Assembly (NCBI RefSeq): GCF_034366625.1
Contig: NZ_JAXMIH010000022.1
Span: forward strand, 21,294-85,293
Direction of reading: 5' to 3'
DNA length: 64,000 nt
Origin: Prosthecobacter sp.
GTDB lineage: Bacteria > Verrucomicrobiota > Verrucomicrobiia > Verrucomicrobiales > Verrucomicrobiaceae
Below, one piece after another: positions 10,746 through 19,677 of this stretch. The notes beneath the pieces are model-generated. The model made no database searches. It was not told the DNA's origin and saw nothing but the letters and a program-made list of their open reading frames with translations. The stretch's first letter is position 1. Each line of letters begins with the position of its first letter. The position numbers and the translations under genes were made by a program.

Positions 10746-11540
10746 ATGCAAATACGATTCTTGAGCGACGGAAATGAGTACCGCTCCTATGGAGGCGGGA
10801 GTTTTTCCAAGAAGAAAGACTCCGGTGGTATCTTTTGGTGGACGATCCTGATCACACTGCTGATGGGCTTCGCCACTTTCTGCTGGTTCTTTAGCATCAT
10901 GGTGTTCGCACACCCTGAAAAGCCGTTCAATTATCGTGTGCTCGCACGCTTCGACAAACTCGATCCGCTGCGCAAGTTTACCAACTACACCGTGCCACAG
11001 GGCAAGTTCCTCCCTGCGCGTGACTTGCTCGCTGAGTTCTACGCCTTCTCGGGCGAGCAACTCGCTGTGAAAAATGATCTCCTCAAGCGCTCCTACATTC
11101 GCAACTACAAGCAGGAGCAGCCGCTCTATGTCAAAGGTTCCTTCCAGGTGGTCAATGCACGCCCTCTTACCACGAGTGATGTCATCACCGAAGGCTGGGT
11201 GGTGCGTGCACGCTCCACGGAAATCGAAGATGTCGATATTGAAATCGTTCTTCCTGGCAACAAGGACGAGGCCGATCCCTACCAGGTGGGAGACACGCTG
11301 GTGCTGGATCAGAAGAGCACCTTCGCGGCTGCCCTGCATGTGCAGAAGTTCGACCAGGAGCGCGTTTGTGTGACGCTCATGCCTCTCGCCTATCAAGGCT
11401 TTGCCGCCAAGGATGGCAAGCAGTTCCAGATGAAACCTCCCGTAAAGCTCAACATGGACGCCTACTGGCCGCTCACACGCGATCCTGGTGCCGCCGTGCT
11501 GGAAAACTCCGCCGACAAGGTGGTGGTAAAACAAGACTGA
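10746..11540 (+). CDS. Hypothetical single-pass membrane protein
   Basis: 264 residues, family not recognised. A polar N-terminus of about 27 residues (MQIRFLSDGNEYRSYGGG) precedes one strong membrane segment (about 29-54, IFWWTILITLLMGFATFCWFF). A soluble domain of about 200 residues follows, probably periplasmic, with mixed alpha/beta character and no obvious catalytic motif. Two segments read like beta-rich substructures (GWVVRARSTEIEDVDIEIVLPG and the region near VGDTLVLDQKST). A clear terminator follows, so it is probably expressed alone. It may be a Verrucomicrobiota-specific protein. Confidence 0.75.
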   Translation: MQIRFLSDGNEYRSYGGGSFSKKKDSGGIFWWTILITLLMGFATFCWFFSIMVFAHPEKPFNYRVLARFDKLDPLRKFTNYTVPQGKFLPARDLLAEFYAFSGEQLAVKNDLLKRSYIRNYKQEQPLYVKGSFQVVNARPLTTSDVITEGWVVRARSTEIEDVDIEIVLPGNKDEADPYQVGDTLVLDQKSTFAAALHVQKFDQERVCVTLMPLAYQGFAAKDGKQFQMKPPVKLNMDAYWPLTRDPGAAVLENSADKVVVKQD

Positions 11541-11567
11541 AGACAATCATCCACGATTTTGCACGAG

Positions 11568-11593
11568 GCGGAAGGCATTGCCTTCCGCTTTTT
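11568..11593 (+). terminator. Rho-independent terminator
   Basis: A perfect 9-bp stem (GCGGAAGGC / GCCTTCCGC) with a 3-nt ATT loop is followed directly by five T residues. It sits 28 bp after the stop of the membrane-protein gene and before the next transcription unit. Confidence 0.85.
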
Positions 11594-11670
11594 GTTGGGT
11601 TCGTTTCATCGTCCTGCATTTCGGATCGCTCGTTCCTTGCATCCGTTCAGGTTCACGCCATTAGCAAGGC

Positions 11671-12780
11671 ATGCCTGCCGACTATACACCTGCCACCATT
11701 GCCGACGTCCGGCGGCTGCGTGACACCTTGGATCAGCAGGGCAGGAAACTGGTGTTCACCAACGGTTGTTTCGACCTCCTGCACGCAGGACATGTGCGTT
11801 ATCTTGAGCAGGCGCGTGCTTTGGGCGATGCCATGGTCATTGCTTTGAACTCGGATCAGTCCGTACGCACACTTAAAGGCCCGGACCGTCCGCTCAACCA
11901 TCAAAATGACCGTGCCGAGGTGCTCTCCGCGTTGCGTGCTGTGGATGCGGTCGTGATCTTCGATGACGAACGCGCCACACTACTCATCGACGCCATCCGC
12001 CCGCATGTGTATGCCAAAGGCGGAGATTACACGGTCGATTCCTTGAATCGTGAAGAACGCGCGGCGCTGGAAAACGCAGGAACCCAGATCTGCATCCTGC
12101 CTCTGGTTCCCGGCCGCTCCACCACCAGCACGATCAACAAGATGCTCGGCAGTGGCAATGCGGGTGCATGCGAAAGCAAGCTCCGCATCGCCGTCCTTGG
12201 TTCTGGTGAAGGCTCCAACCTCCGAGCCATCATCGCTGCGATTCAATCCAGCGCGCTCATTGCCGAAATTGCCATCACGCTCAGTGATCAAGCGGACTCA
12301 AACTTCCTCAAGATTGCTCGCGAAGCCGGACTGACAGCCCAGTTCGTCGATGGCGGCCCCAATCCGCGCAGACTGAGTGATGCGGCACAAAAGGAAATCT
12401 TTGAGCATCTCGAACGTGCTCGTGTGGATGTCGTCGTGCTCGCTGGTTTTATGCGCATTCTCAAGGAGCCGGTGATCGGTGCTTACCAAGGTCGCATCGT
12501 GAACGTCCACCCCTCCTTGTTGCCCAAACACAAAGGCGCGAGCGCTCCGCAACTCGCGATTGACGCCGGCGACAGCGAGACAGGTTGCAGCGTGCATCTC
12601 GTCACCTCAGAGATCGATGCAGGGCTCATTCTCGCGCAGGCGAAGGTGCCCGTGCTCTCTGGTGACACCGCCGAGACGTTGCATGCGCGCATTAAAATCG
12701 AGGAGCACAAACTCCTGCCTCAAGTGCTGAACGAGTGGCGCGAGCGTGGCCTGCCCGTGCGAGGTGCGGGAGTCCCATGA
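11671..12780 (+). CDS. Fusion of RfaE2/HldE-type nucleotidyltransferase and PurN
   Basis: 369 residues in two complete domains. Residues about 12-160 are a cytidylyltransferase-fold domain like the RfaE2/HldE adenylyltransferase: FTNGCFDLLHAGH has the HxGH motif (H38, H41), with YAKGGDYT and GRSTTSTI further on. Residues about 170-369 are PurN, glycinamide ribonucleotide formyltransferase: GSGEGSNLRAII, the catalytic-site motif NVHPSLLPKHKG, and HLVTSEIDAG carrying the catalytic Asp. The first domain would act in ADP-heptose (LPS core) synthesis, the second in purine synthesis. No stop or start separates them. The 3' end overlaps the helicase start by 4 bp (ATGA). Confidence 0.92.
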   Translation: MPADYTPATIADVRRLRDTLDQQGRKLVFTNGCFDLLHAGHVRYLEQARALGDAMVIALNSDQSVRTLKGPDRPLNHQNDRAEVLSALRAVDAVVIFDDERATLLIDAIRPHVYAKGGDYTVDSLNREERAALENAGTQICILPLVPGRSTTSTINKMLGSGNAGACESKLRIAVLGSGEGSNLRAIIAAIQSSALIAEIAITLSDQADSNFLKIAREAGLTAQFVDGGPNPRRLSDAAQKEIFEHLERARVDVVVLAGFMRILKEPVIGAYQGRIVNVHPSLLPKHKGASAPQLAIDAGDSETGCSVHLVTSEIDAGLILAQAKVPVLSGDTAETLHARIKIEEHKLLPQVLNEWRERGLPVRGAGVP

Positions 12781-14783
12781 GCAGTTTCACCGGCACGCTC
12801 AATCACCAGCAGCGCGAGGCAGCCACTCACATCCACGGCCCGTTGCTCATTCTCGCTGGCGCAGGAACCGGCAAGACGCGCGTGCTCACCGCGCGCATTA
12901 GTTACATGGTGAATGAAGGGATCGATCCGAAAAACATCCTTTCCGTCACCTTCACCAACAAGGCCGCCACTGAAATGCGCGAGCGCGTCAAAGGCATGGT
13001 GCGCGACGGCCTTGGCAAAAAAGTCGTTCTTGGCACCTTCCACGCTTTTTGCGCACGCCTACTACGCGAGTTCGCTTCGCACGTCGGCTACAAGAACAAT
13101 TTCGTCATCTACAGCCAGAGCGAGCAGGAAAGTCTGCTCAAAAAAGTGCTCCAGGGCCTCCTCGTCAAAGACGAGACGCTTGATCCCTCCGCCGCGCTCT
13201 CGCGCATCAGCAAATCGAAGAACGACGGCAAAAGCCTCGGCGATCCGCAGCACAGTCTCGATGCCGCCGTCATGGAGAAATACATGGATGAGATGCGCGG
13301 CCTGAACGTCATGGACTTCGACGATTTGCTCGTTCTCGGCGTGCGTTTGCTTGAAGATCATGCCGATGTTCGCGCCACCGTGCAGAGCAGGCATCACTAC
13401 GTCATGGTGGACGAGTTCCAGGACACCAACTCGCTCCAGATGCGCCTGCTGCGCGCGCTGGTTCCCGCGCCTTACAACGTCTGTGTCGTGGGTGATGACG
13501 ATCAGAGCATCTACGGCTGGCGTGGTGCCGAGATCACCAACATCACCGAGTTCGAAAACTTCTTCCCCAATCCGCATGTCGTGAAGCTGGAGGAGAATTA
13601 TCGCAGCACCACGGCCATTCTTCACACCGCGAACAGCCTCATCAAAAACAACGCGGGTCGTCGTCCCAAATCACTGTGGAGCCGCAATCCGGGCGCTGAA
13701 CCCGTGCGCCTCATTGCCACGCAGGATGAAAAGGAGGAGGCCGACATGATCGCGAAAGAGGTCGAAACGGCCCACTTTGCGAACAAGCAATCACTGGAGG
13801 ATTTCGCCGTGCTCTTCCGCACCAACGACCAGTCACGCGTGTTGGAGCAGGCCTTCCGTCAGCGCAAAATCCCGTACCGCGTCGTTGGTGCGCGCAGTTT
13901 CTTTGATCGTCGCGAGGTGAAGGACATCCTTTGCTATCTCTCCGTCCTGCACAATCCGCACGATGACATCAGTCTCTTGCGTGTGTTGAACACACCCACG
14001 CGCGGTATTGGCAGCGCCACCGCCGAACTTGCGCGCGAACGCAGCATGGAGAAGCACCACAGCGTCTGGGTCGCCCTCTGTGATGAAGATTTCCTGCGTC
14101 AGATCCCCGAGAAGGCACGCAATGCCATCCGCACCTTCACGCGTCTCATCAGCAAGTTCTCCGGCCCGGCTAACACGCAGGGCACCCAGCTCGTGCAGAT
14201 GGCCGAAGCGCTCATCCTCGAAGTCGGCTACATGGAACACCTCAAAAAGGCCGCCAAGGAGCCCGAAGACTTCGCCGGTTGGGAAAACGGCCTCAAGGAG
14301 CTCCTAAAGAGCCTCGCCGGCTACGAAGAACGCAATCGCGCTGGAGGCCTCGGCGGCTTCCTCGATGAAATCAGCCTCAACGACGAACGCGAAGAGAAGG
14401 ACGACATCGAAAAGAAAAAAGGTGTGTGCTTGATCACCATGCACGCCTCCAAAGGTCTCGAATTTCCCGTCGTTTACCTCCCCGGCGTCGAGCAGGGCAT
14501 CCTCCCGCACAAGCGCAGCTTTGATGAGGGGCGCGTCGATGAGGAGCGCCGTTTGTTCTACGTCGGCATCACCCGGGCCAAGCAGAAGCTCACGCTCAGT
14601 CACACTCGTACGCGCATGAAGTGGGGCCAGAAGCAGACCAGCATGCCCAGCACCTTCCTCAAGGAACTTGACCGCAAATACGTCGAGGAGCTCGATTACA
14701 CCCGCCACATGAACGAAACCGTGACGCAGGAAGAAAACACCAACTTCTTTTCCGGTCTGCGTGCCATGCTCGCGGAGAAGTAG
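12777..14783 (+). CDS. UvrD/Rep/PcrA-family ATP-dependent DNA helicase
   Basis: A 668-residue superfamily 1A helicase (3'-5' DNA unwinding in repair or replication restart). Motifs in order: Q-motif region (LNHQQREAA), Walker A (LAGAGTGKT), Ia (TFTNKAATEM), Walker B (VDEFQDTNS), III (VGDDDQSIYGWRGA), IV (LEENYRST), V (MHASKGLEF) and VI (VGITRAKQKLTL). The length matches Rep/PcrA, and the C-terminus is short. I chose the ATG at 12777, which overlaps the previous stop as ATGA, indicating translational coupling, rather than the upstream in-frame ATG inside the purN domain. Whether it is PcrA, UvrD or Rep cannot be settled by eye. Confidence 0.95.
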   Translation: MSSFTGTLNHQQREAATHIHGPLLILAGAGTGKTRVLTARISYMVNEGIDPKNILSVTFTNKAATEMRERVKGMVRDGLGKKVVLGTFHAFCARLLREFASHVGYKNNFVIYSQSEQESLLKKVLQGLLVKDETLDPSAALSRISKSKNDGKSLGDPQHSLDAAVMEKYMDEMRGLNVMDFDDLLVLGVRLLEDHADVRATVQSRHHYVMVDEFQDTNSLQMRLLRALVPAPYNVCVVGDDDQSIYGWRGAEITNITEFENFFPNPHVVKLEENYRSTTAILHTANSLIKNNAGRRPKSLWSRNPGAEPVRLIATQDEKEEADMIAKEVETAHFANKQSLEDFAVLFRTNDQSRVLEQAFRQRKIPYRVVGARSFFDRREVKDILCYLSVLHNPHDDISLLRVLNTPTRGIGSATAELARERSMEKHHSVWVALCDEDFLRQIPEKARNAIRTFTRLISKFSGPANTQGTQLVQMAEALILEVGYMEHLKKAAKEPEDFAGWENGLKELLKSLAGYEERNRAGGLGGFLDEISLNDEREEKDDIEKKKGVCLITMHASKGLEFPVVYLPGVEQGILPHKRSFDEGRVDEERRLFYVGITRAKQKLTLSHTRTRMKWGQKQTSMPSTFLKELDRKYVEELDYTRHMNETVTQEENTNFFSGLRAMLAEK

Positions 14784-14810
14784 CGGGTGATCGCGTTGGT
14801 GAGATGTCGC

Positions 14811-16454
14811 ATGTCCTCTTCACGTCTCCAGTTTCAGCTCGAAGCCCAGGCCATCGGCTCCAAGGCCCGTGCCGCGACCTTTCGTACGCTGCATGGCGAG
14901 ATCAAATCGCCGCTGTTCATGCCTGTGGGCACGCAGGCGACGGTGAAGGCGCAGACACCGGAGTCGTTGCATGCCTCGGGCTCGCAGATCCTGCTGGCGA
15001 ACACGTATCATCTGCTGCTGCGGCCCGGACCGGAGGTGTTTCAGAAGCTGGGCGGCATTCATCGCTTCATGGACTGGCCGGGCTCCGTGCTCACGGACTC
15101 CGGCGGCTATCAAATCTTCTCGCTGCCGCATTCGCGGTCGATGACGGAGGAAGGCGCGGTGTTTCAAAGCTATGTGGATGGTAAGCGCATCCTGCTCAGT
15201 CCCGAGCTGAGCATCCAGACGCAGCGCGCCATCGGCAGCGACATCATGATGGTGCTCGATCAGTGCATTCCGTCCACGGCCGATGAGAAAACCGCGCGCG
15301 CCGCGTTGCAAGTCACGCAACGCTGGGCCGTGCGCAGCCTCGCGGCACGCGAGGACTCGCAGCAGTCGATGTTTGGTATCGTGCAGGGCGCGTTGTATCC
15401 GCATCTGCGACGTGAGAGCGCGGAGGGGCTGATGCAGATCGAATTCGACGGCTTCGCCATCGGCGGACTGGCCGTGGGGGAGAAAAAGAACGAGCGTGAG
15501 GACGTGTGCGAGCTGACTGCCGCTCTGCTGCCGCAGGATCGCCCGCGCTACCTCATGGGCGTGGGCACGCCGCTGGATGTGCTGGAGGCGGTGCATCGCG
15601 GCGTGGACATGTTTGACTGCATCATCCCCACACAGGTGGCGAAGCGCGGCTCCTGCTTCACCTCTCGCGGCATGGTCGAGCTGCGGCGCTCCGTGTACAA
15701 ATTCAGCGAGGATCGCCTTGATCCCGCCTGCACCTGTCCCGTGTGCGCCAGGCACTCGCGCGCGTATCTGCATCACCTTACCAAGACACAGGAGCCGCTC
15801 GGCTGGCAGCTCGTCGGCCAGCACAACATCCACTTCTACCACCAGCTCATGCGCGAGATCCGCCAGAGCATCCTGGAAGATCGCTTCCTGCCGCTCTACC
15901 GCGAGAAGCGCGAGATTCTGTCCATCGAGGACATCGATCACCCCGTCAGCCATCCGAAACGCAACGCCTCCAAGCCGAGGCACGCGGGCGACTACGAGCT
16001 GCATGGCGATCCACCCGCCATCCGCCACATCAGTTCCGGCCGCACGATCTCCACGACGGTTCAAATCGATCCAGCGCGTGAATCACAGCTCATCCAGCTC
16101 CTGCGCCAGCCGGCGGATGCGCCGCCGCTGATCGTCTGGGACATGGACATCGGTGCCGCTGCCGCTGCGATGTCCGTCATCCTCACCTATGAAGCCGAGG
16201 CCGCCAAAGGCCCCGTGCGTCCGCTGCACCTCGTCAGCTTCACCGACGATCTCGCGCCCCTCCGCCTTGCCCTCAGCCACAAACGCCACTTCCCCTACCT
16301 GCGCCACGGTGCCGCCGACACGCTGGCGCTTCGTGGTGCGTGGGAGTCACGCTACTGCATCGGCTTGAAGTGGACTTTGGTGAATGGCTGCGGCGAAGAC
16401 ATGCGCGCGCAGGCTCCAGGCCCGCCGGAGGTGGTGTTGGGAGAAATGAAGTAG
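14811..16454 (+). CDS. tgt: tRNA-guanine transglycosylase with incomplete MnmC-like C-terminal extension
   Basis: 547 residues; bacterial Tgt is usually about 370-390. Residues 1-385 are a complete Tgt, which exchanges guanine-34 for preQ1 in tRNAs reading NAY codons. It has the nucleophile region TDSGGYQIFS, GGLAVGE, VDMFDCIIPT and the zinc site CTCPVC...H. The extra 160 residues contain VWDMDIGAAAAAMSVI, which resembles the SAM-binding start of an MnmC-type methyltransferase (VWD-GLGA-). They end abruptly at PPEVVLGEMK, before the rest of a methyltransferase domain. Start chosen at ATG 14811 (MSSSRLQF). The interspersed repeat directly downstream may mark the truncation point. Confidence 0.93.
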   Translation: MSSSRLQFQLEAQAIGSKARAATFRTLHGEIKSPLFMPVGTQATVKAQTPESLHASGSQILLANTYHLLLRPGPEVFQKLGGIHRFMDWPGSVLTDSGGYQIFSLPHSRSMTEEGAVFQSYVDGKRILLSPELSIQTQRAIGSDIMMVLDQCIPSTADEKTARAALQVTQRWAVRSLAAREDSQQSMFGIVQGALYPHLRRESAEGLMQIEFDGFAIGGLAVGEKKNEREDVCELTAALLPQDRPRYLMGVGTPLDVLEAVHRGVDMFDCIIPTQVAKRGSCFTSRGMVELRRSVYKFSEDRLDPACTCPVCARHSRAYLHHLTKTQEPLGWQLVGQHNIHFYHQLMREIRQSILEDRFLPLYREKREILSIEDIDHPVSHPKRNASKPRHAGDYELHGDPPAIRHISSGRTISTTVQIDPARESQLIQLLRQPADAPPLIVWDMDIGAAAAAMSVILTYEAEAAKGPVRPLHLVSFTDDLAPLRLALSHKRHFPYLRHGAADTLALRGAWESRYCIGLKWTLVNGCGEDMRAQAPGPPEVVLGEMK

Positions 16455-16780
16455 CGCGGTCAAAGCAGTCAATTTCGTCGAAGATGGAGAACCACCGGGT
16501 TTCAAACCCAAAGGGTTTGCGCCATACAGCCCAAGGGTGCCGAGCCTTGGCGAGGCTCCCTTGGGAACATCGAGACGAATTCCCTTCCAGATCATCGGAC
16601 CACAACGTGGTCCCGTCAGGCTCGGCGTTGTCACAAGACCATTCGAGTGCCGGAACCTCGTTGAGGTTCATGAACAGAAGAAACGCACTTGCTAAGGCTC
16701 GGCACCCTGGGGCTGCAAGCCGGAAGGCCCTTGGCCTTCAATTCTACCCTTCGCTCTTAGCCCTCCGCCCCATGCTTGCT
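16455..16780. repeat. Interspersed-repeat-like intergenic region
   Basis: About 325 bp with no convincing gene. It contains an 18-bp inverted repeat at long range: AGGGTGCCGAGCCTTGGC (16534-16551) against the near-perfect complement GCTAAGGCTCGGCACCCT (16691-16708), plus a local hairpin GAGCCTTGGCGAGGCTC. The minus strand is open across most of it, but the peptide has no family features. It looks like a dispersed non-autonomous element inserted after tgt. A genome-wide copy count would settle this. Confidence 0.55.
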
Positions 16781-17038
16781 TCACTTGCTGACATCAATGT
16801 CATGCGTCTTCACCGGCGGCTTGGCGTCCTCGCCCTTGCGGCGGAAGAGATGGCCGACATTGAGGCCGAAGTAGGCCAGGCAGTTGATCAGCAGACCCGT
16901 GGCCGCCGCTTCATCCAGATTGCCAAAGATCGGGATGTTGTCAGGAATGAACTCCGCCACCCCAAAGCCGATGTTCAGCAAATACATGGCCGAGATGATG
17001 CCGGAGGCAAGCACCAGAAGATCGCGAATCAGTTTCAT
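16781..17038 (-). CDS. Small DUF1232-like (YkvA-type) membrane protein
   Basis: 85 residues with two predicted membrane segments (about 4-26 and 45-62). Between them is IPDNIPIFGNLDEAAATGLL, which resembles the DUF1232/YkvA motif (IPD-IPV-G-LDD). DUF1232 proteins are small membrane proteins of unknown role. The C-terminal tail is charged (RRKGEDAKPPVKTHD) and probably cytoplasmic. The family match is from the motif alone. Confidence 0.7.
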   Translation of the reverse strand: MKLIRDLLVLASGIISAMYLLNIGFGVAEFIPDNIPIFGNLDEAAATGLLINCLAYFGLNVGHLFRRKGEDAKPPVKTHDIDVSK

Positions 17039-17174
17039 GGGAAGTTTGTGGGGGAATATGGGGCAGTCTGCACACGCTTCTCGCGTTGTCTCACAAAGTT
17101 CACGCCTTCATGCACTGGCTGACGTGCCATCGGGCCAACCTGCGGAGTTAGAATCCCATGAGAGCGATCCGATC

Positions 17175-17369
17175 TTATCGACTTGTGACATGGAAAGCCG
17201 TAGCTTCTTCTTGAACCACCGCGCTCGAAGAAAGACGGGGGCCGCGCAGGCTGAGTTCCCGTTCACGCATGGCATCAAGCATGCGGAGCTTTTCACCGAT
17301 GGAGCGTGCGGCCAGATCACGCCGGAAGGCGCGCTTGCTGTCGAGAATCTTGGTGAGATCGAAGCTCAT
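17175..17369 (-). CDS. Small protein paired with a nucleotidyltransferase gene
   Basis: 64 residues, basic and helical (MSFDLTKILDSKRAFRRDLA, then EKLRMLDAMREREL). The start overlaps the nucleotidyltransferase stop by 4 bp, so the two are translationally coupled. The pair has the layout of a toxin-antitoxin or AbiE-like module, but I cannot say which partner would be toxic. It has no DNA-binding motif that I can see. Confidence 0.6.
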   Translation of the reverse strand: MSFDLTKILDSKRAFRRDLAARSIGEKLRMLDAMRERELSLRGPRLSSSAVVQEEATAFHVTSR

Positions 17370-17893
17370 GGGGTGTCGTTGAGGAATAGTCGCTCAAACT
17401 TCTGCCATGCGTCAACGAGCTTGTGACGAGCCAGTATTCTCTGGAAGCGAGCGGCATCGAGAGAGCCGTTCTCGACAAACTGAAGCAGGCGGGCTTTGTC
17501 TTTGGCACGCCCAACCTGAAGTGTGATGGCGGCTAGATGCTCGGCGGTGAAAACCAAGGCCGGAATGCCTTCCACATCTTTGGTGACAGCCTCCAGCAAG
17601 GCTTCTTCGACCAAGGAAGTGCCGGGAGGCAGAAACTGTACGGGCCAGCCTGCGATCATGACATACTCACCTTCCATGAAGCAGCCGCGCGCACGGAGAT
17701 AATCGAAGATGGGTTGCGGACTGATGAGAAAAGAGCCGGGCTGAGGGCGAAAGCTGACAAAGATGTCCACATCCAGCGTCGCCACAGGCTCCAGATAAAA
17801 CGTCGCACCCACTGCACCACCGATGGCATAGCGCTCGATGATGCCATCCGCCTGCATCTGATTGATGGTGGCGATCACTTCCTGAATCTTCAT
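17366..17893 (-). CDS. Nucleotidyltransferase-fold protein (AbiEii/MNT-like)
   Basis: 175 residues from the ATG at 17893 (MKIQEVIATINQ). The N-terminal half has YAIGGAVGATFYLEPVATLD followed by VDIFVSF, giving the GG...DxD signature of the polymerase-beta nucleotidyltransferase fold. The C-terminal half is helical (LVFTAEHLAAITLQVGRAKD, a pattern common in AbiEii-like proteins). It lies 41 bp downstream of glnS on the same strand and upstream of a 64-residue partner. AbiEii-type enzymes act as toxins that modify tRNA or other targets; that role is inference here. A housekeeping nucleotidyltransferase is an alternative. Confidence 0.7.
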   Translation of the reverse strand: MKIQEVIATINQMQADGIIERYAIGGAVGATFYLEPVATLDVDIFVSFRPQPGSFLISPQPIFDYLRARGCFMEGEYVMIAGWPVQFLPPGTSLVEEALLEAVTKDVEGIPALVFTAEHLAAITLQVGRAKDKARLLQFVENGSLDAARFQRILARHKLVDAWQKFERLFLNDTP

Positions 17894-17934
17894 GGCGGTG
17901 AGATGGTAATCGCTCCTGTTACGGCGCAACAGGA

Positions 17935-19635
17935 TTACTTTTTCACCCAACCATCCTTCAGCGTCACCGTGCGGTTAAACACGGGCGCACCGGGCTTCGA
18001 ATCAATCGGGTCGGCGTAAAAATAAGCGACGCGTTCGAACTGCCAGTGGGTGCCGGGGGCGGCGTCTTTGAGGCTCGGTTCGAGTTTGGCGGTCTCGATT
18101 ACTTCGAGGGAGGCGGCGTTGAGGAACTGGGTGAAGTCGCCGTCTTCGCCGGCATCGGCGTCCGGGGTTTCGACGGTGAAGAGGCGGTCATACAAGCGCA
18201 CGGGGGCGTCGATGGCATGACGGGCGCTGACCCAGTGGATGATGCCTTTGGGCTTGGTGCGGCCTTCAGGCTTTTTGCCGTGGCGCGTGGCGTCGTCGTA
18301 GGTGCAGCGGAGTTCGATGACGTTTCCGGCATCATCCTTGATGACTTCCTGGCAGATGATGCAGAAGGCGAACTTGAGGCGCACCTCACCGCCGGGCTTA
18401 AGGCGATGGAAGCCCTCGGAGGGGAATTCCATGAAGTCGTCGGACTCGATGTAAAGCTCGCGGCAGAGCGGCACTTGGCGTGTGCCGGCGGCGGGGTCTT
18501 CGGGATGGTTGGCGGCTTCAAAATGCTCGACCTGATCCTCGGGATAATTGGTGAGGACGACTTTGATGGGGCGCAGCACGCCGTAGGCGCGGTGGGAAAT
18601 TTTGTTCAAATCTTCGCGGATGGCATGCTCCAGCAGGGCGATCTCGGTGAGGGAGTTGAACTTGGTGAGGCCGATGGTTTTGCAGAAGCTGCGAATGGCG
18701 GCGGCGGTGATGCCGCGACGGCGCAGGCCGCTGATGGTGGGCATGCGCGGGTCATCCCAACCGTTGACGAGGTCTTCTTTGACGAGGCGGAGCAGCTTGC
18801 GCTTGCTCATCACGGTGTAGGTGAGGTTCAGGCGGGCAAACTCGCGCTGATACGGCTGGCCGGGCAGGCCATCGACGTTGTTGATGAGCCACTCGTACAG
18901 CGGGCGGTGAATCTCGAACTCGAGCGTGCAAAGGCTGTGCGTGATGGACTCCAGCGCATCGCTGAGCGGATGCGCGTAGTCATACATGGGGTAGATGCAC
19001 CATGCGTCGCCGGTGCGGTGATGATGCGCGTGCAGGATGCGGTAGAGGGCCGGATCGCGCATGTGCATGTTCACCGATGCCATGTCGATCTTCGCGCGCA
19101 GCACCTTTTCACCTTCTTTGAACTCTCCTGCCCGCATGCGGCGGAAGAGATCGAGATTCTCCTCGACGCTGCGCTCGGCGTAAACGCTGCGCGTGCCGGG
19201 CGTGGTCAGCGTGCCGCGATTGAGACGCATCTCCTCTTGCGTCTGGTCGTCCACATAGGCGAGGCCCTTGGTGATGAGCTGCTCGGCGAATTGATAGAGC
19301 TGCTCGAAGTAGTCGCTGGCGTAGAAAAGGTGCGTGCCCCAGTCGAAGCCGAGCCATTTCACGTCGGCCATGATGCTATCGACGTACTCGACTTCTTCCT
19401 TGGTGGGATTGGTGTCGTCAAAGCGCAGGTGGCAGCGCGAATTGGGCGCGTGCTCCTGCGCGAGGCCGAAATTGAGGCAGATGCTCTTGGCGTGGCCGAT
19501 GTGGAGGTAGCCGTTCGGCTCTGGCGGGAAACGGGTGACGACCTGGCCGCCGTTGCGACCGGCTACGAGGTCGGCAGCGATCATTTCACGGATGAAATCG
19601 AGGGAGGCGGGAGGTGAGGCGGCGGCTTCGGACAT
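17935..19635 (-). CDS. glnS: Glutaminyl-tRNA synthetase
   Basis: A 566-residue class I aminoacyl-tRNA synthetase that charges tRNA-Gln directly. The HIGH-type motif is in PEPNGYLHIGHAKS, and the KMSKS loop is VMSKRKLLRLV. The GlnS-specific LRFDDTNPTKEEVEYVDSI and the C-terminal beta-barrel anticodon-binding region (from about 340, with FPSEGFHRLKPGGEVRLKFA) are present. Length is normal. Having GlnS suggests direct glutaminylation rather than only the GatCAB route. It leads a possible operon with the nucleotidyltransferase pair. Confidence 0.97.
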   Translation of the reverse strand: MSEAAASPPASLDFIREMIAADLVAGRNGGQVVTRFPPEPNGYLHIGHAKSICLNFGLAQEHAPNSRCHLRFDDTNPTKEEVEYVDSIMADVKWLGFDWGTHLFYASDYFEQLYQFAEQLITKGLAYVDDQTQEEMRLNRGTLTTPGTRSVYAERSVEENLDLFRRMRAGEFKEGEKVLRAKIDMASVNMHMRDPALYRILHAHHHRTGDAWCIYPMYDYAHPLSDALESITHSLCTLEFEIHRPLYEWLINNVDGLPGQPYQREFARLNLTYTVMSKRKLLRLVKEDLVNGWDDPRMPTISGLRRRGITAAAIRSFCKTIGLTKFNSLTEIALLEHAIREDLNKISHRAYGVLRPIKVVLTNYPEDQVEHFEAANHPEDPAAGTRQVPLCRELYIESDDFMEFPSEGFHRLKPGGEVRLKFAFCIICQEVIKDDAGNVIELRCTYDDATRHGKKPEGRTKPKGIIHWVSARHAIDAPVRLYDRLFTVETPDADAGEDGDFTQFLNAASLEVIETAKLEPSLKDAAPGTHWQFERVAYFYADPIDSKPGAPVFNRTVTLKDGWVKK

Positions 19636-19677
19636 GGAGGGCGGAGTTTCCGCACATGCGAGAGGGAGTCAAGGAAG

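Noticed and set aside
16340..17122. Plus-strand ORF continuing after the tgt tail as a lost methyltransferase end
   Set aside because: No methyltransferase motif in this or other frames; the sequence follows the repeat element.
18046..19617. Plus-strand ORF of 523 codons
   Set aside because: Antisense to glnS; Gly/Ala/Val/Glu-rich composition typical of a reverse-frame shadow.
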